Below are positions 1-8,241 of a stretch of DNA of 64,000 nucleotides, in pieces; the first letter of the stretch is position 1, and each line of letters begins with the position of its first letter. A program made the position numbers and the translations under genes. The notes beneath the pieces were generated by a model, which was given only the letters and a program-made list of their open reading frames with translations, had not been told where the DNA came from and made no database searches. The stretch lies in NCBI GenBank assembly GCA_946406115.1, contig OX291543.1:36296815-36360814 (forward strand), read 5' to 3'. The stretch comes from Apoda limacodes (Eukaryota > Arthropoda > Insecta > Lepidoptera > Limacodidae).

Positions 1-815
1 CTGCGTCTTTCGATCCGTTGTCACCACTGTAGAGCCTATCTTCTCCATCGCTTATTGGTTCGACGTTGACATCCTAGTAGAAAAGTAAAAAAAACGACGA
101 TCAAAAGCGAATAATTTAAAACCGACATGAAGCCAAAAAACCAAAAAACGTTACATTAAGCGGTCCTCAAAATGAATTCTATTGGGTGTTGATAATATCG
201 TACAGTATTATCACTAAATAGGACGTAATATAAGTCAGTTACTTAAATCATTGTATATTTTCAAAATAATATCTTTTCTGTTCAGTATAATTAATAATGT
301 ACAGAACCCTGGGCAACCTCGAAACTCGAAACGGGAATCTGGTCGCTTCCTAGATTGATCTTAGATTTTCAAAATTAAAGAAAAAAGTCTTGTTTTTCTA
401 AATGAGACGAGGCGGTCCCGAACAGCACAGAGCAGCGCACGCAGTGTGGGGCGAGCTCCGTGAGCAGGCCGCATGCCAGCCGCCGCACGACTCGAGTACG
501 GATCGTTTCGTATGAAAATTTCATTAGATGCGGTACGGGAACTCTGAATAATGCATTTCTTGTTATTGTTACTTAACTTCAAATACAATATTTTTACACT
601 TCTGTGCTTTTATTTTTGTTATGGTATATAAATAAATAAAACCAAAATTAGGTACGTTTATTGGTCGTTGTCAATACTTAATGAATAAAGTTATTACAAA
701 TACTGTATTAGGTTATTTTATTTACAATTGGTAACGACACTTGTTGTGATGTGAATAAAGTCAAAATAAACATCAACAGCAAAGTTTAATGACATTACGT
801 TAGTGAGTGTTAGGT
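1..815. other. AT-rich stretch, no gene recognised
   Basis: No coding region is supported. A GC-richer patch at about 400-530 is open on the minus strand for 75 codons, but the translation has no recognisable domain and its openness follows base composition. It could be a decayed repeat or a CpG-rich regulatory patch; I cannot tell which. Confidence 0.5.
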
Positions 816-926
816 ACTTTATTGTAAACTCTAAGAGCAATGACAAAACACTTTATTGTAAACTCTAAGAGCAATGACAAAACACTTTATTGTAAACTCT
901 TAGAGCAATGACAAAACATTTATTGT
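816..926. repeat. 34-bp tandem repeat, three copies and a partial
   Basis: Units begin at 816, 850 and 884 with a partial unit from 918. The unit carries ACTTTATTGTAAACTCT followed by a short AGAGCAATGACAAAAC block. The third unit differs by one base in the middle. Copies are near identical, so the expansion is recent. No coding role is apparent. Confidence 0.85.
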
Positions 927-929
927 CAA

Positions 930-1692
930 ATAAAGCAGTATGTGTCCGGGGATGCTGCAATCTTCGGGGATGATACATTCGAAATAATATCATTATCACC
1001 TAGTTTTCTAAACATATGTTGATTTTTTTTACAAAACAAGCTATTTATATAAATATACATACTTGGCAATTTAAGGATTTTATTTTTGTGTAATAATGGC
1101 TTGCAGGATTCCAGAGATTCAACATCACAAATCGCTCTAATGCATTTCTTCGGTATTATGAATACATCTTGAAAGTTTGAATTTTCCCATAAAATTAACC
1201 CGTATCGTAATACAGAGGCAACATAACCATGATAAGCAAGTAATGCTGTTTCCGAGTCATTGGTTTATTTTATTTTTTGAACCACTAATATAAACCTATT
1301 TATTTTGTTACAAACTTCTTTGATGTGATGTTTCCATGAACAATTTTCATCCAATATGATTTCCAAGAAAGAAGAGTACTCAGTTTATTCAATTTTCTGA
1401 TTCCTATTTGCAATGTAAATTTTCGGTGGGAGCATTTTAACGTTAAGAAATTTAATATATTTAGTCTTAGTCAAATTTACACTAAAATTATTACAATTCA
1501 GTCATTTTACAACTTCATAAATAGTTTCATTAATATAAGTTTCATAAGTAGTTGTATTATTTTCAAAAGGAATTATTACTGAAATAGGAAAATTGATCGA
1601 TAGCGAATGAAACTTGGCAAATCATTCAAATATAAAAAAAGCAAAGGACCCAATACGCTGCCTTGAGGCAGTCCGTATTGATTGTTTTGTAA
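930..1692 (-). pseudogene. Jockey-like LINE reverse transcriptase, 3' half, decayed
   Basis: Read on the minus strand, 1692-1640 translates to QYGLPQGSVLGPLLF-like sequence, the conserved block that precedes the catalytic YADD box in LINE reverse transcriptases. Around 1230-1090 a stretch reads YHGYVASVLRYGLILW and continues with a KKCIRAIC block, typical of the C-terminal region of insect Jockey-type pol. Stops and frame changes interrupt everything between these points and the YADD box itself is not recoverable. The N-terminal half of the same element is at 2585-3480; an insertion at about 1695-2580 separates them. Family is Jockey or CR1 superfamily; finer assignment is not possible by eye. 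Confidence 0.7.
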
Positions 1693-1694
1693 CT

Positions 1695-2580
1695 GGGAAT
1701 GATAAATCAAATCAAATAAAACAATATTTATTCAAATAGTTTTCTGAGAACACTTTTGAATCATCGATACAATGTAAACAATGTTAATTTCTACCAAAAA
1801 GAGCTAATAAGAAGTTATATTTAAAGTAATGATACAATTCTTGGATAATGAGCTAACAAGTATACAATATGTACTAAAACACTTAGCAGGTAATAAAAAT
1901 AAGTAAGTAAGCTACTAAAAACAAAGTCAAACATGTCAATTATTATTTTTTTACTATCATGTAGCATAGGCAAATGAAAGAACTACGAATTGACAAATTT
2001 AAGGTGTGCCTCAAAATAAATCAATTGGAGAAATGTTTTTACACTCTAAAGGAACTTTATGACTACTTTAAAAAAAATATATACACCTAAAATATATACC
2101 TAGGTATTTAAGACCTGGTTTTATAGAGAATCAGAATATAATGTAAAACATTATTATAATATAATAAATAATTAGTAATAGTCTATAATTAATAATTTTG
2201 ACATCAAACAAATTGTCCATTTTGATATTTAATATTATAACTAACTATTAATAATTGTTTCACATTACCTAACATTAAATATTATTATAAAGAATTATTT
2301 TTACATAAAGACGAATTGTGTAATTTTGATACCTTAATTTATAAAATAATTGTAAAATATAAAAATAAAGAATTTTATAGTAGTAAATAATAAAAATAGG
2401 TATCAATACACAAATTTTTATGTTTTCTTCTAAGACTTAGAATGTAATCTATTTTTTTGTAAAATGATAAATTTTGCATGCCAATCGTGGTGGAATATAT
2501 TTGTTCATCGTAACTGATACATTGTTAAAACCTTTGTACCAACCATGTTCCGTGCAAATAAAGAAATAAATAAATCAATA
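1695..2580 (+). mobile_element. AT-rich insertion splitting the LINE
   Basis: This block interrupts a continuous reverse transcriptase: the protein left of it (minus strand) resumes right of it at 2585. Its right end is A-rich with AATAAAG and AAATAAATAAAT-type sequence at about 2555-2577, like the 3' end of a plus-strand retroposon. Its left end, at about 1700-1790, resembles the 3' untranslated region of a minus-strand CR1/Jockey LINE (an ATCAA-rich tail, then TTTATTCAAATAG and CACTTTTGAATCATCG), comparable with 43260-43330. It may therefore be two nested insertions. No coding capacity is seen. Confidence 0.5.
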
Positions 2581-2584
2581 GGGG

Positions 2585-3480
2585 GCGCACCATGTGTAGA
2601 GTCAAATATCGTCAATCGTGGCTATAGGCTTTCTTTATGTAATTTTTTTACTACTCACTATTCACAATTTTCTAAATAACTTTTTAACGAGCTTAGAGCC
2701 AATCTTTGTATATCATAGCTTTAACACTTTTCGAGTAATCTGTGTGTGACAAACAAAGTCAAAACCTTTAGTCATGTCAAAAAAAATACACATGCAGGAG
2801 AAGCTTTATTAAAATTTTCAGAAAATTATTTGACCAGTTCGGAAGCAGCTAGTTTGAAAACCGTGCTGCTCTGCTGCAATAAACGGTTTTTTTTTTAAAA
2901 AAATTGAGACATTTGAGTTTGCATTACTTTTTCGAAAATCTTTGAAAATATCGGTACAAGTAAGATAGGACGATAATATTGTGCTGAACTTTCATAAATA
3001 ATGGCCTTACAAACACAGTCTTCAAGGCCTTTGGCAATTTACCTTCTTTAAGGGATCAATTAATTAAATGCAGGTATTAATTCATCAGCACAAATCTTTA
3101 TTTTGTCAGCACTAATTTTGTCTGTACCTGCACTCTTCGTATTTTTGTCTGTACCTGCACTCTTCGTATTTTCGTCTGTACCTGCACCCTTCGTATTTTT
3201 TAGATTTAATTATAGAAAAAAGCTCAGTTTCACTACACGGTGTTACAAATATATTCTCACTTACTGACTTTTATTGTTACAATTATTACAAAGGGTTCAT
3301 ATGTATTTTTTGATTTAGTTTCCGAGTCTATATAAATGTCATTAAATATGTTTGCTATCTGTGAAGGATCAGCAATTAGTTTATTATTTTGTAAGATTTC
3401 GTCTATTTCCTTTAGTTAAGTGTTTTGTTCTAAATCTGATTTTACTTTACTATGTTCCACGCAGCTTTGCGTTTATTATT
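2585..3480 (-). pseudogene. Jockey-like LINE reverse transcriptase, N-terminal half, decayed
   Basis: On the minus strand, about 3400-3330 reads IADPSQIANIFNDIYI, the segment just upstream of the RT domain in Jockey-type LINEs. About 3120-3060 reads SADKIKICADELIPAFN and is followed by LKEGKLPKALKTV, the usual approach to the YRP box. About 2790-2740 reads FFDMTKGFDFVCH, corresponding to RT motif A with its aspartate. Stops and frameshifts are frequent. A 27-bp in-frame tandem triplication lies at 3120-3200. The reading then stops at the insertion boundary near 2583 and resumes at 1692. Confidence 0.7.
3120..3200. repeat. 27-bp tandem triplication inside the LINE
   Basis: Three units start at 3120, 3147 and 3174, each beginning GTCTGTACCTGCACTCTTCG (third copy C for T at one site). 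The length is nine codons, so the expansion preserves frame in the host LINE reading frame, where it repeats a SAGTD-type motif. Confidence 0.85.
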
Positions 3481-3584
3481 ATATTATATACTTATTGGTA
3501 AGTAGGTGTCATTGTTTTTATTATTTGATACCAAATAATTCATCATTTCAAAATACGGTTATATATAGTATAGTTTGTCTTTGA

Positions 3585-3990
3585 TATTAATTTCAACTTG
3601 ATACTTCCACGCGTTCTTGACAGACATACTAAAGAACTTATTTTAAATGTGTTATAACTACAAATTAACGAATTCCCTATATTTGTGATGTAAAGACCTT
3701 GCTTCGTATCAAATTTTATGATGCAAGGACAACGGGAAGTACCCCTTTATATAGGTTTTTATTTATTTGTAAATGCCAAAATATGCGAGAAAAATGGCCT
3801 TTTTTATTGCCGTGATTTAGAAGATAGAATTTTTTTACAGCTTCAAGGGACCGTAGACTATAGTATTTGATATTAATTTCAACTTGATGACTTCACGCGT
3901 TTCTGAGAAAAAGGGTCTTGACAAATAGACAGACGGACAACAAGGGATCCTATTAGATTTCCTTTTATCCTTTTGAGGTACGGCACTCTA
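3585..3990 (+). repeat. Dispersed repeat family A, copy 1
   Basis: Shares several blocks in the same order with 21965-22210: CTTGCTTCGTA, GGGAAGTACCC, TTGATACTTCCACGCGTTC-type sequence, a GAGAAAAAG block and a final CCTTTTGAGGTACG. Part of the family is repeated within this copy (3590-3620 and 3870-3900). No coding capacity. This type of repeat is widespread in insect genomes; the class is unknown to me. Confidence 0.6.
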
Positions 3991-4917
3991 AAAATCACAT
4001 AAGTAGGTAATTACAAATTGGTGATTATTTCTTAAAGTGTAAGCAAAAAACAAAGGCGATGACATTAATAATATTTTTTTTATTAAAGAGAATTCAACTC
4101 AGTCCTCGTAAAAATATTCTTTTTCCACTTGTTTTTTATTTCAAGTAGACCGATGAAACTTAAAATTAGCTCTCTTAAGTTACAAAACCCATACCTGATT
4201 TTTCATCGGCTAAGATTTGGAATTATATATTGAGTAATTATATGAAAAAACACGGAGTTGTTGTCAGCAAGATATTATGTTAAAATTTAAATTAATTATA
4301 GCGAATGCACTGACCTTACCGCGAGTAAGGAGAATTGGAAGCGGATAGTACAAATACGTGGATAATAAGTCAATTGTGACTGTGCGCGCAGGCGGGTAAG
4401 GGGTAAAGGATGCGTGATGTAGCGGTGCAGCAGAGGGAAGCAGTGCGCCACGTGCCGTATTCAATTCATTGTGATCACACTGCTTGCAATATATATTATA
4501 TGTATAACCATGTGTTATATTTATATAACCATACCTACAGAAAATTACAAAGTCTAATATATTATCACTATATTTTAAACAAAACTAAGATCGCTAAAAG
4601 TGTTACTAATATAAAGTGAATCATTAATAGGAAATACTAAACTACCACGTAATGACCTACTTAACCTACATAATACCTCAAACTTTATTACCTACTGTTA
4701 ACTATACATCCATAAATAGGTATAAACACTTAGCTTCACCCTTTCAATATTACAGTATTAAAGTACCTAAATAGCTCAAACAAATGACATTATACTAACA
4801 CATGTACATAAACCCTATTGATATTGTGACGACGATCGACCACTATGACGATTACGACCAAAAATTTTGCCTATCAATACGTAATAGTGTCCAGACACCT
4901 GTTTTACAATCACCATC
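3991..4917. other. No gene recognised
   Basis: AT-rich, with a short GC-richer patch at about 4310-4460 that is open on both strands for 66-69 codons. The translations carry no domain and overlap head to head, so I do not call a gene. This is the left flank of the provirus. Confidence 0.45.
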
Positions 4918-4921
4918 GTAC
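4918..4921. repeat. Target site duplication, left copy (GTAC)
   Basis: GTAC directly precedes the TG of the 5' LTR; the matching GTAC is at 13681-13684. Four bases is the usual duplication length for gypsy-type integrases. Confidence 0.9.
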
Positions 4922-5021
4922 TGTTATATATCCGTTTAGCAAGAGTTAATGCCGAACCCTAACTTTAAATGCTGAGTTAGCTTTTCCGTGACGACGCCAC
5001 CCAGAGACTAGTCCCGGTGAG

Positions 5022-5027
5022 TCAGTC
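5022..5027 (+). promoter_or_regulatory. Candidate initiator in the 5' LTR
   Basis: TCAGTC fits the arthropod initiator consensus TCAGTY, and no TATA box is placed upstream. The older relative has TCAGTC in the same context inside its LTR (about 45472), which supports a shared start site. The R region would run from here to the polyadenylation site downstream of AATAAA at 5113. Confidence 0.5.
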
Positions 5028-5112
5028 CAGTTTCATCTCTCGGTCGCTACGTATCGTTTCCAAATCCAATCTTCGACAAATGCCAATTTATTAAATCATA
5101 ATTAATCTTATT

Positions 5113-5118
5113 AATAAA
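5113..5118 (+). terminator. Polyadenylation signal in the LTR
   Basis: AATAAA about 90 bases after the candidate initiator; the equivalent signal in the 3' LTR (about 13610) would end the genomic RNA. A T-rich run follows within 30 bases. Confidence 0.6.
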
Positions 5119-5183
5119 AGCCTAATTTTTTGTGTACAAAGTTCTTTTTTTTAAAAAGACATTTCCGTGGACTCCTATAACAT

Positions 5184-5193
5184 TGGTGGCAGC
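5184..5193 (+). promoter_or_regulatory. Primer binding site, tRNA-Leu type
   Basis: TGGTGGCAGC begins two bases after the LTR. Its complement ends GCTGCCACCA, matching the 3' end of an insect leucine tRNA acceptor with CCA, as I recall that family. The older relative has the identical ten bases at 45627-45636. Primer identity is inferred from memory of tRNA ends, not from a search. Confidence 0.65.
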
Positions 5194-5551
5194 TAAAGGG
5201 ATTTTTAAAATAAGTCCGGGAAACGCCCTTTGAACTATTGAACGTGAAGTGACTTTGTTATTCTAGTGAACTATTAAAGTGAAATATTCCACAAAAGTGT
5301 GAACCATTAATTTTCACTAAGAAACTTCAGTGCCGCGCTACAATTTCAATCGCAACCCCTGAAACCTACAAAAGAGAAAGAAAAGAAAACCTACTCATCA
5401 TCATCACCGACATCCATACAAACTTCGCTACATCTACTAGCTAACAAAAACCTCCGACCTGCTGTACGAGAAACTGTCAAAATCTGCCAACTTCCTCGAA
5501 ACCGTTCCAGTTCAACGCCTGCGAGGCCCTATTACAGCACAGTAAACCAGT

Positions 5552-5583
5552 ATGAATAACCACAAGAACTATCTACGAGTACT
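5552..5583 (+). CDS. Leader exon encoding start of Env signal peptide (with donor)
   Basis: An AUG at 5552 opens a short reading frame that meets a strong splice donor, CT followed by GTGAGT, at 5583/5584. Unspliced, the frame ends at a TGA that lies inside the donor (5585-5587), giving only 11 codons. Spliced to the acceptor at 11547, the phase (two bases plus one) enters the env frame, whose first residues there are hydrophobic, so the two exons together look like a signal peptide. The older relative has the same arrangement at 46010-46038, with a typical signal-peptide-like start, MKFTALF. Env expression from a spliced RNA is known for gypsy; these exact sites are inferred. Confidence 0.7.
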
Positions 5584-5936
5584 GTGAGTGATTATTTTTC
5601 AAACATTTCAGAAAAGAATATTTTTTTGACATTTTTATAAACTTTGAATCTACGATCTGACAACTACTAAGCTGTTTGTCAATACTCATCTAACTTGTGT
5701 CTTCCTACAATTAAGTCAAATAACTTTTATTTAAGCTCATTCGACTTGTTACAAATAAATTTCATAGAGATCCAAGCCCGATTAATCTAACTATAACAAT
5801 AATAATCTGAACTGTTTATATTTCACGACTGCACAATTGTTTAGTCTCCGCGTGCATTGCTTATCTCGCTACTGCAATTCGGAGAAGTAAACAAACCTTT
5901 TTCTATACGATATAATCTTAATAACAAAGAATAATT

Positions 5937-6937
5937 ATGCCTAGAGAAACGAAAGAAAAAGAAACTACGGCAACTGTTCATGTAGATAGTGTCGACATAG
6001 GAATTCTTATCAAATTTATAAATAAATTTGACGGAAACCGAGAGACCGATTGACCCCATTCTTGAATAATTGCCGCAATGCAATCAATTTTGCATCACAA
6101 AATCAACAAGATTTACTGCTGAAATATATAATAAGTCAACTAACGGGACGAGCACAAAAAGCCTGCTCTATTAAAGAGTTCACTTCTTGGACTCAACTTG
6201 AGGAGTTTTTAAAATCGCAATATGGCGAACAAAAATATTATCCGGCTTTGATCTCTGAACTGCAAAACCTGAAACAAAATTATAACGAAACAGTCAATGA
6301 GTTCGGTCTGAGAATAGAATGCTGTCTGTCAAAACTTTTGACAGAAATTAATATAAATACAATTTCTAATAAAAGAGACGAACTAGTTGGCCGTATCGCC
6401 TCTATGGAAGACTTAGCTCTTCAAACATTTATAACAGGACTTCATACAAACCTGTCTGTTGTGGTAAGGTGTCGAGATCCAAAAACCTTAAATGAAGCAA
6501 TAAATTTCGCTTTTTCTGAAGAAAAATACCACCAAGCCGCTAGTAAAAGAAATACCCCCTCTTCTTCACCGTCTTTTTCCAAGCACCCAAGATATGTTGG
6601 AAATCGTTTCCACCGCCAATCACCACCTAGAGACTACCAATTTCGACCCAATTTCCGTGCCGCTCCAGAAACAAACCCTAACCCAATAAATTACCCTAGA
6701 GTAATACCAATGTTTTGCCGATACTGCAAGACCTCTGGACACATTATAGATAATTGCCGTAAAAGAGAATACAACAATAGACGGTACGGAGACCCTAACA
6801 ATCAACAACCTTCGACTAACTTCCAAAATTCTAACAATCGCTTTGAAAGACGCGACAACCGAATAAACAATATAGAACATGCTGACCTAGAACCACAAGG
6901 AATCGACGAAATAGATAACCTTAATTTAAACGAGTAA
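5937..6937 (+). CDS. gag: Gag, with an apparent one-base break near 6050
   Basis: Structural polyprotein that forms the particle and binds RNA. The start is the AUG at 5937, the first after the leader exon. This frame ends at TGA 6051-6053, while homology to the Gag of the older relative (46452 onward) continues in the next frame from about 6050. A one-base loss in or beside the short T run at 6050 would explain this. The rest is open to TAA 6935-6937. A capsid-like region is followed by a basic, Asn/Arg-rich C-terminus with one CCHC zinc knuckle at 6716-6757 (C-x2-C-x4-H-x4-C). No slippery heptamer lies at the break, so programmed shifting there is unlikely. Break could be real or an assembly indel. 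Confidence 0.85.
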
Positions 6938-6964
6938 ACATTCCCGCTAGGTACCGCACGGGAA
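6925..6964 (+). promoter_or_regulatory. Programmed -1 ribosomal frameshift signal
   Basis: TTTAAAC at 6925-6931 sits in phase T TTA AAC in the gag frame, four codons counting the stop before gag ends. After a nine-base spacer (6932-6940) a perfect six-pair stem can form, TTCCCG 6941-6946 with CGGGAA 6959-6964 and a 12-base loop. The pol frame is the -1 frame and opens exactly at 6925, directly after an in-frame TAA (6922-6924). The heptamer is a canonical slippery site. The older relative keeps it at 47357-47363 with its own downstream stem. Confidence 0.85.
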
Positions 6965-8241
6965 GAGTATACATAGAAGCCGATACCCACGTTCTTAAAT
7001 CAACAAAACACACTTCATCTAATACAAATAAAACTCTCCGACAGGATAACCAGCCCCAAACTGAAAACATAACAAATAATGAACCTAAACCTCTAGCTAA
7101 CAAACCGGGTAACCAGCCCCAAACTCATAGCAAAAATATAGATTTAAATCAGAAACTTCCATGTCTAGCTAACAAACCGGGTAACCAGCCCCAAACTCAT
7201 AGCAAAAATATAGATTTAAATCAGAAACTTCCATGTCTAGCTAACAAACCGGGTAACCAGCCCCAAACTCATAGCAAAAATATAGATTTAAATCAGAAAC
7301 TTCCATGCCTAGCTAACAAACCGGGTAATCAGCCCCAAACTCGTAACGTAAACATATCTTCTTATAGCACTCCAACAAAATCAGCACCTGAAACAAAAAA
7401 AATAGACAATAAAATATACAACATTTCAAATAATCATTCAAAAAAGTTCTTACCATTCATTAAAGTCATGACATCAGTATCTTCTAAGCCACTGTCATTC
7501 CTTGTAGACTCTGGTGCATCTATTAGCCTAATAAAAACATCTTCTATTGAAAATTCACCAACAATAACTGACCATAAAATAAAATTTAAAGGAATTGATC
7601 CCTCAAACACCCCCATGTTTACTTTAGGACATATACCTATCACCTTCGGTTCCGTAACTTGTCAATTCCACATAGTGAATGGAATCTACTTACCTTATGA
7701 TGGAATAATAGGCACCGATCTTTTTAGTGCTATGAACAGAAAAATAAATTACGCAAATGATATCTTGGAACTGAATAAATGCAATCTAAAGATGGAATAT
7801 AACGAACCTAGTTACACGATTCCTGCTCGAACTGAAACCGTAATAGAATGTTCAGTTCTCAACCCCGAACTAAGAGAAGGACTCATATTAGATCAGAACC
7901 TAGTCGAAAATCTACTTATAGCAAACTGTGTAGTCAAAGTAAAGGACAATTCCCGAATAAATATATCCGTAGTTAACATCTCTGAATCTCCTTTATCCAT
8001 AAATTCAAATTTGAAACTCAAGTTGTTACCCTTCCAATACCATAAAAACGAATTAATCTACAATCTTTCTTCTGCTGGAAATGTTAGTAGAACTACCTAT
8101 GACAGAACGCAAGAAGTCTTAGACCTATTACGAACACCACACCTAAACAAAGAAGAAACCACATCCTTACTCGATATTTGTTCAAACTATTCGGACATTT
8201 TTCACTTACCACACGAGAGACTGTCATGTACAGACACATAG
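6925..8241 (+). CDS. pol: Pol N-terminal part: linker and aspartic protease
   Basis: This is the -1 frame entered from gag; there is no need for its own start codon. The first 180 codons are a low-complexity linker that includes a 24-residue tandem repeat (7093-7345). A retropepsin-type protease follows, with its active-site DSGA at 7507-7518 and the surrounding SFLVDSGASISLI. A second conserved domain-like stretch continues to about 8200. The frame ends at TAG 8239-8241, whereas homology to the relative continues in the frame of the next entry from about 8238, so a one-base loss near 8236-8240 is likely. The protease would cut Gag-Pol into mature products. Confidence 0.85.
   Translation, partial: FKRVNIPARYRTGRVYIEADTHVLKSTKHTSSNTNKTLRQDNQPQTENITNNEPKPLANKPGNQPQTHSKNIDLNQKLPCLANKPGNQPQTHSKNIDLNQKLPCLANKPGNQPQTHSKNIDLNQKLPCLANKPGNQPQTRNVNISSYSTPTKSAPETKKIDNKIYNISNNHSKKFLPFIKVMTSVSSKPLSFLVDSGASISLIKTSSIENSPTITDHKIKFKGIDPSNTPMFTLGHIPITFGSVTCQFHIVNGIYLPYDGIIGTDLFSAMNRKINYANDILELNKCNLKMEYNEPSYTIPARTETVIECSVLNPELREGLILDQNLVENLLIANCVVKVKDNSRINISVVNISESPLSINSNLKLKLLPFQYHKNELIYNLSSAGNVSRTTYDRTQEVLDLLRTPHLNKEETTSLLDICSNYSDIFHLPHERLSCTDT
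7093..7345 (+). repeat. 72-bp in-frame tandem repeat in the Gag-Pol linker
   Basis: Units start at 7093, 7165, 7237 and 7309 (the last partial). Each 72-bp unit is 24 codons in the pol frame and contains ANKPGNQPQ. Copies 1-3 are nearly identical. An earlier, shorter echo (DNQPQT) occurs at about 7045. The repeat lies between the frameshift site and the protease, where spacing seems flexible. Confidence 0.95.

Larger units (their letters stand above)
4922..5182 (+). repeat. 5' LTR of the complete provirus
   Basis: Runs from TGTTATATATCCG to ACTCCTATAACA, starting TG and ending CA. It contains a TATA-less initiator-like TCAGTC at 5022-5027, a short AUG-initiated ORF at 5080-5094 and an AATAAA signal at 5113-5118. 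It matches the 3' LTR along its whole length apart from two single-T length differences. Confidence 0.95.

Noticed and set aside
361..588. 75-codon minus-strand frame in a GC-rich patch
   Set aside because: No domain, Arg/Ala-rich translation follows base composition, no neighbouring gene signals.
6032..6060. Programmed frameshift inside N-terminal gag
   Set aside because: No X XXY YYZ heptamer or downstream stem at the break, and the relative has one continuous frame here, so a one-base loss is simpler.
6620..7103. Minus-strand frames opposite gag (86, 62 and 60 codons)
   Set aside because: They are shadows of the gag and pol frames and of the 72-bp repeat; no homology to any protein.
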